From: Amycolatopsis sp. WAC 01376
Lineage (GTDB): Bacteria > Actinomycetota > Actinomycetes > Mycobacteriales > Pseudonocardiaceae
Length of the DNA: 64,000 bases
NCBI RefSeq assembly: GCF_003947415.1
Contig: NZ_QHKL01000001.1
Span: 806,001-870,000, forward strand
Direction of reading: 5' to 3'
The notes under the pieces are model-generated. The model did not search any database, was not told where the DNA came from, and worked only from the letters and a program-made list of their open reading frames with translations. The position numbers and the translations under genes are program-made. Each line of letters starts with the position of its first letter. Position 1 is the first letter of the stretch. This document shows, in pieces, positions 24,196 to 32,579 of this stretch.

Positions 24196-25370
24196 GCGGT
24201 CACACCTTCCGCCGGGCTGTCGTCGGAGTGCTCCTCGCGCAACTGCTGGATCGTCGAGATGACGGTGTCGAGCTCGATCGTCCCGGCGTACTCGCCGCGG
24301 GCGCCGGTCACCGGGACGCTGCCGCCCTCGGCGAGCATGGCTTCGAGCGCGTCCTGCAGTGTCGACTGGAGGCTGACGTAGTCGCGCAGCGGTTTGCCCG
24401 CGGTGGCCAGCGACGTCGCCGCGGTCAGCTCGCGGACGTGCACCCACCGCATCGGACGGCGGCGCTGGTCGAGCACCAGCACGAAATGCTTGCGCTGCTT
24501 GGTCAGCTTCTCGCGGACGTCCGACGGCGATTCGCTCACCGTCGCCGTCAGCGCGTCCTGCTTCAGCTCGACGTCGCGGACCCGCAGCAGCGTCAGCTGC
24601 TTCAGCGAGGCACCGGCGCCGACGAAACCGGCGACCGTGTCGTCGGCCGGGTTCGCGAGGATCGCGTCCGGGGTGTCGTACTGGAGGATCTTCGACTGGT
24701 CGCCGAGCACCGCGATCTTGTCGCCGAGCTTCACGGCCTCGTCGAAGTCGTGGGTGACGAAGACGATCGTCTTCTTCAGTTCGGTCTGGAGCCGCAGCAG
24801 TTCGTCCTGCAGGTTGCCGCGGGTGATCGGGTCGACCGCGCCGAACGGTTCGTCCATCAGCAGCACCGGCGGGTCGGCCGCGAGCGCCCGCGCGACACCG
24901 ACGCGCTGCTGCTGCCCACCGGACAGCTGACGCGGGAACCGGTCGCGGAAATCGGCCGGATCCAGCCCGACCAGGTCCATCATCTCCTCGACCCGGTCGT
25001 TGACCTTCTTCTTGTCCCAGCCGAGCAGCCCCGGCACCACCGCGATGTTCTGCGCGACGGTGAAGTGCGGGAAGAGCCCGGCCTGCTGGATCGCGTAGCC
25101 GATACGACGGCGCAGGGTGTCGACGTCGAGCTTCAGCGCGTCGTCGCCGCCGATGGTGATGCGGCCCGACGTCGGCTCGATCAGCCGGTTGATCATCCGC
25201 ATGGTCGTGGTCTTGCCGCAGCCGGACGGGCCGACGAAGACCACGATCTTGCCGGCGGGCACCACCATCGAGAAGTCGTCGACCGCGGGCTCACGGGTGC
25301 CGGGGTAGCGCTTCGACACGTTCTCCAGCTGGATTTCGACGCCGGATACGGTTTCAGGAGACTCAGCCAC
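24192..25370 (-). CDS. proV: Osmoprotectant ABC transporter ATPase with CBS domains
   Basis: The 392-residue protein has an ABC ATPase core (Walker A GPSGCGKTTT, Q-loop YAIQQAG, signature LSGGQQQR, Walker B VLLMDEPFGAVDP, switch His in VTHDFDEA) and a C-terminal pair of CBS-like repeats (about 275-385), as in ProV/OpuCA. In relatives the CBS part senses ionic strength and gates transport. The GTG at 25370 has AGGGG five bases upstream; GTG 25376 is the alternative. It overlaps the upstream permease stop. It powers the importer formed by the two permeases. Confidence 0.93.
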   Translation of the reverse strand: MAESPETVSGVEIQLENVSKRYPGTREPAVDDFSMVVPAGKIVVFVGPSGCGKTTTMRMINRLIEPTSGRITIGGDDALKLDVDTLRRRIGYAIQQAGLFPHFTVAQNIAVVPGLLGWDKKKVNDRVEEMMDLVGLDPADFRDRFPRQLSGGQQQRVGVARALAADPPVLLMDEPFGAVDPITRGNLQDELLRLQTELKKTIVFVTHDFDEAVKLGDKIAVLGDQSKILQYDTPDAILANPADDTVAGFVGAGASLKQLTLLRVRDVELKQDALTATVSESPSDVREKLTKQRKHFVLVLDQRRRPMRWVHVRELTAATSLATAGKPLRDYVSLQSTLQDALEAMLAEGGSVPVTGARGEYAGTIELDTVISTIQQLREEHSDDSPAEGVTA

Positions 25371-26010
25371 GGACACCCCTAGAGACGGTCAAACGGTTGA
25401 TCAGGACGTAAACGGCGTCGAGGACCAGTGCGAGGACGACCACACCGAGCGTCCCGGTCAGTGCCTGGTTGAGGGAGTTCGTGCTCCCCGCGTTGGTGAG
25501 GCCGGAGAAGACCTCCGAGCCGAGGCCCGGGCCCTTCGCGTAGGCCGCGATGACCGCGATACCCATGAGCATCTGCGTCGCGACCCGCATCCCGGTGAGG
25601 ATGGCGGGCCAGGCGAGCCGCAGTTCCACCCTGGTCAGCACGCCGAACCGGCTCATGCCGATACCGCGCGCCGCGTCGCTGACCGCTGGATCGACGCCGC
25701 CGAGACCGACGATCGTGTTCCGCACGATCGGCAGCAGCGCGTAGAGCACGAGCGCGATGACGGTGGTGTTCACACCGAGGCCGAACACGGGGATGAGCAG
25801 CCCCAGTAGTGCGAACGAGGGGACGGTGAGGATCGTGCTCGCCAGCGCCGTGGCCACGGCCGACCCGATCGGGCTGCGGTAGACGGCGACGCCGATCACC
25901 ACGCCGAGCACGGCGGCGATGATCGTGCACTGCACGACCGCGCTGACATGGAGGAGCCCTTGGAGGGCGAGTCTGTCCCACCGATCCGAGATGTACTCGA
26001 AGAGATTCAT
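25363..26010 (-). CDS. Osmoprotectant ABC transporter permease (first gene)
   Basis: The 215-residue protein starts MNLFEYISDRWDRLALQGLLHVSAV, typical of OpuCB/ProW-type permeases, and has about five to six helices with the EAA loop GLGGVDPAVSDAARGIGMSRFGVLTRVEL. It pairs with the second permease to form a heterodimeric channel. It is the first gene of the operon and overlaps the ATPase start by 8 bases. A longer frame to 26052 adds an unrelated Arg-rich leader. The likely promoter is in the AT-richer gap 26011-26252. Confidence 0.9.
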   Translation of the reverse strand: MNLFEYISDRWDRLALQGLLHVSAVVQCTIIAAVLGVVIGVAVYRSPIGSAVATALASTILTVPSFALLGLLIPVFGLGVNTTVIALVLYALLPIVRNTIVGLGGVDPAVSDAARGIGMSRFGVLTRVELRLAWPAILTGMRVATQMLMGIAVIAAYAKGPGLGSEVFSGLTNAGSTNSLNQALTGTLGVVVLALVLDAVYVLINRLTVSRGVRG

Positions 26011-26111
26011 CGCGTGCTGGTTCTCCCGCCGCCTCTGGGTGAGACTCCTCACCCATTCGGAGTAGCTGTATCGGGAGCCTGACTACCCAAAACCCGCGCG
26101 GTCAAACCCCT

Positions 26112-26159
26112 GTTTACCGCCATTTATCCCGTAAACCTTCCCCATTCGGCCTAAATGGG
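26112..26159. promoter_or_regulatory. Inverted repeats upstream of the osmoprotectant operon
   Basis: GTTTAC (26112-26117) and GTAAAC (26131-26136) form an inverted pair 25 bases across, followed by CCCATT/AATGGG (26141-26146, 26154-26159). They lie about 100 bases upstream of the first permease start in an AT-richer stretch. They could be an operator or part of the promoter of either divergent gene. Arms are short, so confidence is low. Confidence 0.3.
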
Positions 26160-26252
26160 CAAACGCACGCGCCGTCCCGGCGGTGTCTTTCCCACTGCTC
26201 AACAGCCGGGAGGAGATCGACCACGCGGCAGTACGTCGAATACTCTTCACCC

Positions 26253-26801
26253 GTGAGTAAGGGCAGCCATCACCGAAGCGCGTTACGCGCCGTGCGTGGT
26301 GGTTTGCTCGGTGTGAGCTCCGCGGCGCTGGCCGTGACCGCTCACATGATCGGGGACGGCGATCTACCCGATACGGCGATGACGTTGTTGCTCACCGTGC
26401 TGATCGGCTGGAACGCCGCCGCGCTCGCCGCGAAGGCGCGCGGGCCGCTGGCCACCATCGTCGATCTCGGCGCCGGTCAGGTCGTGATGCACCTCGTGCT
26501 CAGCTCGCTGAGCACCCACGAACCGCACGGCGAACCCGCACCCGTTTCGGGCGGGCTCGCGATGACCGTCGCGCACGTCGTCGCCACGCTGGTCACCGCG
26601 GTGCTGCTGGCCAAGGCCGACGGACTGCTGCTCGGCGTCCTCGCCTGCCTGCGCGCGCTGGTGCCGTTCATCCTCAACGCGCTCCCGGTGCCCGCCGCGG
26701 TGGCGTCGCCGGTGCTTGGCCGTCCGGCGGGTCCCGGTCATCTCGTCGGCGTGGACCTCCGCCGGGTCCACGGCAGGCGCGGCCCGCCGCTGTTCTCCTG
26801 A
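26253..26801 (+). CDS. Membrane protein upstream of copper genes
   Basis: The 182-residue protein has about four hydrophobic helices between residues 15 and 150, with LPDTAMTLLLTVLIGWNAAALAAK and GGLAMTVAHVVATLVTAVLLAKADG, and a basic tail. Two His-containing segments, THEPHGEP and VAHVV, could touch metal, but no known motif is present. It starts at GTG 26253 and ends 71 bases before a YcnI-type gene in the same direction. A role in metal handling is inferred from position only; I do not recognise the family. Confidence 0.8.
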   Translation: MSKGSHHRSALRAVRGGLLGVSSAALAVTAHMIGDGDLPDTAMTLLLTVLIGWNAAALAAKARGPLATIVDLGAGQVVMHLVLSSLSTHEPHGEPAPVSGGLAMTVAHVVATLVTAVLLAKADGLLLGVLACLRALVPFILNALPVPAAVASPVLGRPAGPGHLVGVDLRRVHGRRGPPLFS

Positions 26802-26872
26802 ACCCAGCTCATCCCCCCGTAATCGGCGAGGCCCCCGAGCCCGCCGTCTCGAACCACGTTCAGGAGTACTTC

Positions 26873-27646
26873 GTGTCCAAGCACGTCTTCAAGCGAGCCG
26901 GTTTCCTGGCCGCCGCCATCGGTGCCGCCGGGCTGCTCTCGGCCGGGGTCGCCTCGGCCCACGTCACCGCCAACGTCTACGGCCCCGAGCCGTCGAAGGG
27001 CGGCTTCACGTCGATCTTCTTCCGCGTCCCCAACGAGGAGAAGGACGCCGGCACGGTCAAGGTCGAGATCACCCTCAAGCCCGAGTACGCGCTCAGCTCC
27101 GTGCGCACCAAGCCGATCCCCGGCTGGAAGGCCGAGGTCGTCAAGTCCAAACTGCCCGCGCCGGTGACCACCGACTCCGGTACGCAGATCACCGAAGCCG
27201 TCACCAAGGTCTCCTGGACCGCGGAGCCCGGCACCAAGATCGCCGCCGGTTCGACGGAGTTCCAGGAGTTCCAGATCAGCGCCGGCCAGCTCCCCTCCAA
27301 CGTCGACACGGTGGAGTTCCCCGCCACCCAGACGTACGAGAACGGCAAGGTCGTCGAGTGGAACCAGCCGACCCCGGCCTCGGGTGAGGAGCCGGAGCAC
27401 CCCGCCCCGGCGTTGAAGCTCGCCGAGAAGAAGAAGGACGGGCACGGCGGCGCCCACGGCTCCGACGCGAAGGCCTCCGAGGAATCCCACGCCGCGTCCT
27501 CGTCTTCCGACAACACCGCCCGCTGGCTCGGCGGCGCCGGCCTGGTCGTCGGCGCGCTCGGCCTCGGCGTCGGCGCCGGTGCCACCCTGCGCGCCCGCCG
27601 CGCCACCGCCGTTTCGAGCAAGAGCAACACCGAGGGAACCGAGTAA
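26873..27646 (+). CDS. ycnI: YcnI-family copper-binding protein
   Basis: The 257-residue protein has a Sec signal (about 1-29) ending ASA, so the mature protein starts with HVTANVYGPEPS. In the YcnI family this N-terminal His is a copper ligand. The DUF1775 domain (about 30-165) is followed by a His/Ser-rich low-complexity stretch (KKDGHGGAHGSDAK) and a C-terminal membrane helix (about 222-240), so the protein is anchored outside the membrane. The start is GTG 26873. The next gene, copC, starts directly after its stop codon. It probably delivers or holds copper for CopC/CopD. Confidence 0.92.
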   Translation: MSKHVFKRAGFLAAAIGAAGLLSAGVASAHVTANVYGPEPSKGGFTSIFFRVPNEEKDAGTVKVEITLKPEYALSSVRTKPIPGWKAEVVKSKLPAPVTTDSGTQITEAVTKVSWTAEPGTKIAAGSTEFQEFQISAGQLPSNVDTVEFPATQTYENGKVVEWNQPTPASGEEPEHPAPALKLAEKKKDGHGGAHGSDAKASEESHAASSSSDNTARWLGGAGLVVGALGLGVGAGATLRARRATAVSSKSNTEGTE

Positions 27647-28210
27647 ATGCGTAAAGCGATCGTCGCGCTGGCGATCACCGGGGTGGCGTGGCTCGCCACC
27701 GCCACCCCGGCGCTGGCGCACAACGTCCTGATCTCCTCGGACCCGGCGAAGGGCGCTTCGCTCGCCGCCGGGCCCGCGAAGGTCACGCTCACGTTCGATC
27801 AGTACGTCCAGAACGCGAACGTCAACCAGATCGCGGTCATCGGACCGGGCGGCGGCCAGTGGGCCGAAGGCCAGGTCGAGGTCCGCGACAGCGTCGTGAC
27901 CGTGCCGCTGCGGCCGCTCGGCCCGGCGGGCGAGTACAAGATCGGCTACCGGATCCTGTCCGCGGACGGGCACGCCGTGACCGGTGAGGTGCCGTTCACC
28001 CTCACCGCCGCGGGCACCGGGACCCCGGCGAGCGCCGACGCCGCGCGCAGCAACGCCGGCCAAGCCGAGACGACCCCCGCGACGGGTGGCGAAAACTCGT
28101 CTGGGGTGCCGATCTGGGTGTGGATCGCGGGTGCCGTCGTGCTGCTCGCCGTCGGACTGACCGTCGCACTGCGCACCGGCGCGGGTGACAAGGAGAAGAG
28201 CGGCTCATGA
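27647..28210 (+). CDS. copC: CopC-domain copper-binding protein
   Basis: The 187-residue protein has a signal peptide ending ALA, so the mature chain begins HNVLISSDPAKG, whose N-terminal His is the first Cu(II) ligand. The family's second site is seen in YRILSADGHAVTGEVPF (Asp and His). A Ser/Thr/Pro-type linker (about 125-155) and one C-terminal membrane helix (VPIWVWIAGAVVLLAVGL) anchor it. It starts on the base after the ycnI stop (TAAATG) and overlaps copD by four bases. It binds copper outside the cell and probably passes it to CopD. Confidence 0.94.
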   Translation: MRKAIVALAITGVAWLATATPALAHNVLISSDPAKGASLAAGPAKVTLTFDQYVQNANVNQIAVIGPGGGQWAEGQVEVRDSVVTVPLRPLGPAGEYKIGYRILSADGHAVTGEVPFTLTAAGTGTPASADAARSNAGQAETTPATGGENSSGVPIWVWIAGAVVLLAVGLTVALRTGAGDKEKSGS

Positions 28211-29238
28211 CACAGGCCGAGACCACCTCGCGTACTCGCGTCGCCGTCCTGTTCTGCCTGGTGGCGGCGGGCATCGTCGGCGCCCTGATCGGCGTCGCGC
28301 TGACGGCCACGGCCCCGGTGCCCGGGGTCGCGCAGGTCAGCGAGGTGGTCTCGGTCTCCATCCCGATCGTGCGGGTGCTGCTGGACATCTCGGCCGTCGC
28401 CACGATCGGGCTGGCGCTGCTTTCGGTACTGGTCGGCTACGACCGGCCGAAGCTCTCCGAGCCGATCATGCGGATCGCGCGGCCCGCGAGCGTCGCGGCC
28501 GCGCTGGTCTGGGCGACCACCGCGCTCGTCGCGCTGATCCTGCAGACCGCCGAATACCGGCCGGGTTCCAGCACGCTGTCGATGTCGGATGTCGGGAGCT
28601 ACATCGCCGACGTCGGCGCCGGGAAGGCGCTGCTGATCGTCGCGGTGCTGGCCCTGCTGCACGCGGGGCTCGGCGTCCTCGCGCTGAAACACGGCGAGAA
28701 GGTGCCCGCGGAGGTCCGCGTCGGGCTTGGCCTGTTCGCGCTGCTGCCGCTGCCGGTCACCGGGCACGCGTCGAACTGGAACTACCACGACTACACGATG
28801 ATCTCGATGGAACTGCACGTGATGAGCGCCGTCGCCTGGACCGGCGGGCTCGGCGCGATGACGGTGCTGCTCATCGGGAACCGGACGCTGCTGGCGCACG
28901 CGCTGCCGCGGTTCTCCAAACTCGCGACCCTGTGCCTGATCCTCGGCGCGGCGACCGGGCTGTTCAACGGGCTGATCGAGATCTCGCTCAACCCGTCGCT
29001 CGGCTTCTGGGAAGGCGTCTTCACCACGCCGTACGGGCAACTGGTGCTGCTGAAACTGTTGTGCACCGGTGTGATCGCGGGCCTCGGCGCCTACACACGC
29101 TGGAAGCTGATGCCGCAGATCGTGCGGCACAACCGCACGGCGCTGGCCGCGTGGGCGACGCTGGAACTGACGGTGATGGGGCTCGCGTTCGGCTTCGCCG
29201 TCGTCCTCACGCGAGCCCCGGTCGTCCCGACGACATAG
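28207..29238 (+). CDS. copD: CopD-family copper transport membrane protein
   Basis: The 343-residue protein has about eight to nine hydrophobic helices and the CopD domain, with His-containing segments GHASNWNYHDYTMISMELHVMSAVAWTGG where metal-binding histidines are expected. It should import copper received from CopC, or in some bacteria supply a cuproenzyme. ATG 28207 overlaps the copC stop (ATGA), so copC and copD are coupled. No metalloregulator gene is adjacent; the STAND ATPase 113 bases downstream is the nearest regulatory protein. Confidence 0.92.
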   Translation: MTQAETTSRTRVAVLFCLVAAGIVGALIGVALTATAPVPGVAQVSEVVSVSIPIVRVLLDISAVATIGLALLSVLVGYDRPKLSEPIMRIARPASVAAALVWATTALVALILQTAEYRPGSSTLSMSDVGSYIADVGAGKALLIVAVLALLHAGLGVLALKHGEKVPAEVRVGLGLFALLPLPVTGHASNWNYHDYTMISMELHVMSAVAWTGGLGAMTVLLIGNRTLLAHALPRFSKLATLCLILGAATGLFNGLIEISLNPSLGFWEGVFTTPYGQLVLLKLLCTGVIAGLGAYTRWKLMPQIVRHNRTALAAWATLELTVMGLAFGFAVVLTRAPVVPTT

Positions 29239-29351
29239 CTGTTACGCGCTTTGCTCCATCCGGCCGCATTTGACCGGTTTCCCTGTCCTCTCCGGACCTT
29301 CACCGGGATGCTCTACGCGATCGCTGGGATCGACCCGAAGAGGGGAAGTAG

Positions 29352-31427
29352 ATGGGCGGCCCGTTGCCGGGTGAAAGTGAAGTCAGCACGCCACAGGTAC
29401 CGCGCCAGCGATCGGCGGTCCGGCTCACCAGACAGGTGAGTTCGGGGCCACGGCAGCTTCCGCCCGTACCCGCCCATTTCACCAACCGCACGGCCGAGCT
29501 CGCGCTGCTCGAACGACTGCTGACCGAGAACGACACCGCCGGACCGGCGGTGCACCTGATCAGCGGTCAGGGCGGGATCGGGAAGACGGCGCTGGCCACC
29601 GCGTGGGGCCGTCACCTCGGTGACCGGTTCCCGGACGGGCACCTGTGGGCGGATCTCGGCGGGTTCAGTACCAACGGCCCGCTCTCCGCGAGCGAAGCAC
29701 TCGGCCGGTTCCTCCGTGCCTTGGGTGTCCCGCCGGAAGGGCTGCCAGGAGACGTCGAGGAACTCACCGCCCTCTATCGCACGACGACCGCCGAGCGGCC
29801 GCTGCTCGTGCTGCTCGACAACGCGGCGTCGACCGAGCAGGTACTGCCCCTGCTGCCCACCGGTGGGGAAAGCCTCGTGATCGTGACCTCCAGACGCCGC
29901 TTGGGCAGGCTCCAGGCCGAACATCGCGCGAAGCTGGTCGAGCTGGCGCCCTTCGGTTCCGCGCACAGCGCCGAACTGCTGGGCCGCGCGGTCGGCGCGG
30001 AGCGGGTCGGCGCCGAAGCCGCACAGGCCCGGACCATCGCCGAGCTGTGCGGCGGCCTGCCGATCGCGCTCACCACGGTCAGCGCCAAGCTCGCCGGACG
30101 ACCGAAAATGTCGCTGGAGAAGATCGCCTCCGAACTGGGGAAGGAATATCGTCGACTGGCCACGCTCTCGACGAAAGAGGCGCAATCGGTGGAAGCCAGC
30201 TTCAACCTCTCCTATGACGAACTCCCCTCCGACGCGGCCGCGCTGTACGCGGCGCTCGGGCTGCATCCCGGCCCCGACTTCGGCGTCGGCGTGGCGGCCG
30301 CGTCGATCGCCGTGCGCGAGGAGGTGGCCGACGACCTGCTGGACCAGCTCGTCGACGTCGGGCTGCTGATCGACCGCGGCGACGACCGGTACACCTTCCA
30401 CGATCTCGCGCGGTTGCACGCCAAGGAGAAGACGGCGGGCAACGAGTACGACCGCGACATCGCCGTTCGCCGCATGCTGGAGTGGTACCTCTTCACCGCC
30501 TCCGCGACGGCGGGCCTGACCACGCCCGATCAGGAGCCGATCCCGTACCGGTACGAGTACCGGCCGTCGGCGCGGGCGTCGTTCGACAGTGACCAAGAGG
30601 CACTCGACTGGCTGGAGCTGGAGCGCGAGAACCTCATCGCCGCGGTCGAGACGGCGCATGACTGGGAGCTGCCGGAACTCGGCTGGCAGCTGGCCGCCGC
30701 GATGTGGCCGCTGTTCCTGTTCCGCAAGCACTATCCGGACTACCTGCGGGTGAGCGAGATCGGCGCCCGGTGCGCGAAGGCGTGGGGCAACGCCTCCGCG
30801 GAGGCGTTGATGCGGAACCGCGCCGGCGCCGCGTGCCGTGCCACCGGACGCTACGACGAAGCCGTCCGGAACTATCTGGCCGGCCGCGAAGCCGCCCGGA
30901 ACGCGGACGACAGCGTCGTCGAGATCCGTTCGGTGGAAGGGCTCGGCCTGGTCGCGTTGCAGCAGGGCAGGCTCGACGACGCGATCGAGTGGTTCACCGA
31001 GGACCTCCTGCTCGGTGAACGGCAGGAACGTCCGCACGACATCGGGCTGGCGCTGATCAACCTCGGCGCGACCCGCGTCCGCGCCGGACGGCCCGAAGCC
31101 GCGATCGCCGACCTCACCCGCGCTCGCGACATCCTCGACGGCGACGACTACAACGTGGCCCGCGCCCGGATCGAACTCGCCCGCGCCCTCACGGTCACCG
31201 GGGATCTCGCGGCCGCACGGGCCGAACTCGAACCCGCCCGCGCCACCATGGAGGCGCGGGGATCGAGGTTCGAGGTGGCCAGGACGCTGGCCGCGTTCGG
31301 CGAGATCGCCGAGGCGGACGGCGATCGGGACCGAGCCAGGGGCCTCTACGACCAGGCGTTGCCGATTTTCGTCGGCCTCGGCCGTCCGGAGGCGGACGCT
31401 CTGCGTACGCGTTTGGAACAACTGTGA
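29352..31427 (+). CDS. AfsR-like STAND (NB-ARC) ATPase with TPR repeats
   Basis: The 691-residue protein starts with a short leader, then the NB-ARC region: QLPPVPAHFTNRTAELALLERLL, Walker A SGQGGIGKTAL (K78), Walker B RPLLVLLDNA, and sensor/GLPIAL motif CGGLPIALTTVSAKLAG. From about residue 420 it consists of TPR-like helical pairs. This is the ATPase plus repeat core of AfsR/SARP regulators, but the winged-helix and BTAD domains that bind DNA are absent. It may act as an ATP-driven switch or scaffold, possibly with a partner. The start at ATG 29352 has an AGGGGAAG site. It is a single gene after copD. Confidence 0.88.
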   Translation: MGGPLPGESEVSTPQVPRQRSAVRLTRQVSSGPRQLPPVPAHFTNRTAELALLERLLTENDTAGPAVHLISGQGGIGKTALATAWGRHLGDRFPDGHLWADLGGFSTNGPLSASEALGRFLRALGVPPEGLPGDVEELTALYRTTTAERPLLVLLDNAASTEQVLPLLPTGGESLVIVTSRRRLGRLQAEHRAKLVELAPFGSAHSAELLGRAVGAERVGAEAAQARTIAELCGGLPIALTTVSAKLAGRPKMSLEKIASELGKEYRRLATLSTKEAQSVEASFNLSYDELPSDAAALYAALGLHPGPDFGVGVAAASIAVREEVADDLLDQLVDVGLLIDRGDDRYTFHDLARLHAKEKTAGNEYDRDIAVRRMLEWYLFTASATAGLTTPDQEPIPYRYEYRPSARASFDSDQEALDWLELERENLIAAVETAHDWELPELGWQLAAAMWPLFLFRKHYPDYLRVSEIGARCAKAWGNASAEALMRNRAGAACRATGRYDEAVRNYLAGREAARNADDSVVEIRSVEGLGLVALQQGRLDDAIEWFTEDLLLGERQERPHDIGLALINLGATRVRAGRPEAAIADLTRARDILDGDDYNVARARIELARALTVTGDLAAARAELEPARATMEARGSRFEVARTLAAFGEIAEADGDRDRARGLYDQALPIFVGLGRPEADALRTRLEQL

Positions 31428-31594
31428 CCCCGAAGGCCCCGATCGGTGCCCAGCAAGCAGGTGAACGCTCCGCGCCGAATAACACAGCGTAGCTGCAAGT
31501 TGCACATTTGGGGGAGCATTGGGCCGGGAGAAGTGATTAGCCCGGGCGAATTCGTCACCGATTGATCGGCGAATTCGGGCAAGCGGCGAACGGT

Positions 31595-31613
31595 CATTCG
31601 CCGTCGGCGAATG
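31595..31613. terminator. Palindrome in convergent gap after the STAND gene
   Basis: CATTCGCCGTCGGCGAATG is a perfect odd palindrome with nine-base arms. An EcoRI-like CGAATTCG pair lies just upstream (about 31545-31580). The gap separates converging genes with stops at 31427 and 31641. It may terminate the phosphotransferase gene's transcript or form a cruciform. It is not a member of the GAAGG/CCTTC hairpin family. Confidence 0.45.
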
Positions 31614-31640
31614 CACGTGCAGATCCCTTTCCCGGGTGAG

Positions 31641-32579
31641 TCACCGATAGCGGTTCCAGCGTGCGCCGGTACGCCCGTTCCGGAGATCGTCCAACCGTTT
31701 CCGCAGCTCATCCCGTACGCCGGGATGACTGCGGAGAATCGGGAGCACACTCGTGGTGAGCTTGAGCTCACGGATAGCGCGCAGTACCGAGAACCCGGAC
31801 CACGTGGTCACGTCGAATCCGTACCGCTGCGCGAACACGCGATAGCGGGCCGGTGGATCACCGAACCGTTCACGGCCGACGGCGAGCGGCGTCAGATCCC
31901 ATTCCGGCGGCCCGACACAGGACGAATCGAAATCGCACAGCACCGGCCCATCGGGCCCGTGGATCACATTCCCGGTGTGCGCGTCCCCGTGGACGAGGCC
32001 ACGGGGCAGGGGGAAGTCGAGCGTCGCGAGGGCGCCTTCGACCTCGGCGCAGCGTTCCAGCAGGAACCGCCGGTCGCCCTCGTTCAGCTCCTCGGCGTCC
32101 GAGACCCTGGCGCGGACCGCGGCGAACGGCGCCCATTCGGCGAGACCCTCGGGTGGTTCGAGATCGTGGACGCGGCGCAGCAGCGCGGCGAGGTCGGCCG
32201 ACTTCGCCTTCCGGCCGCTCGCCGTCACCTTCCACCACACCGTCACGAGCTGCTCGCCGACCGGCAACGGCTGGTCGAGGCCGGAAACCAGGCGGATGGC
32301 GGGCACGTCGTGCCGTTCGAAGTGCCGGGCGACCCGCACGACCGTCCCGACGCGGTGCCGCAGCCGGGTGGAGCCGACGATCCGGACGACGAACGGCGCG
32401 CTCGCCAGCTCGTAGACGGCGTTGTTGGTGAACCTCAGCAGCCGGGCGCCTTCGGGGTCCACGCCCAGCAGATCGCACGTCCGCCCGAGGGCGTCGCGCA
32501 GGATTTCGGGCGTGAACCGGCCGCCCGGGCCGGTCGGCTCAGGCGGCGTAGAACGAGTTGAGGCGGTCGGCGAGGTCAC
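31641..32579 (-). CDS. APH-family phosphotransferase
   Basis: The 312-residue protein has the aminoglycoside/choline kinase-like fold: LRFTNNAVYELASAPFVVRIV (nucleotide loop and Lys region replaced by Val-Arg), then the catalytic loop LVHGDAHTGNVI and the metal motif LCDFDSSCVGPPEWDL. It should phosphorylate a small molecule or act in resistance, with substrate unknown. The only reasonable start overlaps the end of the upstream XRE/TPR gene by 41 bases, an unusually long overlap, so translation probably depends on that gene. The first 25 residues are Pro/Ser/Thr-rich and may not be needed for the fold. Confidence 0.88.
   Translation of the reverse strand: MTSPTASTRSTPPEPTGPGGRFTPEILRDALGRTCDLLGVDPEGARLLRFTNNAVYELASAPFVVRIVGSTRLRHRVGTVVRVARHFERHDVPAIRLVSGLDQPLPVGEQLVTVWWKVTASGRKAKSADLAALLRRVHDLEPPEGLAEWAPFAAVRARVSDAEELNEGDRRFLLERCAEVEGALATLDFPLPRGLVHGDAHTGNVIHGPDGPVLCDFDSSCVGPPEWDLTPLAVGRERFGDPPARYRVFAQRYGFDVTTWSGFSVLRAIRELKLTTSVLPILRSHPGVRDELRKRLDDLRNGRTGARWNRYR

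Noticed and set aside
29313..31616. Long minus-strand frame opposite the STAND ATPase
   Set aside because: It lies antisense to a gene with clear Walker motifs. It has no domain and no start signal.
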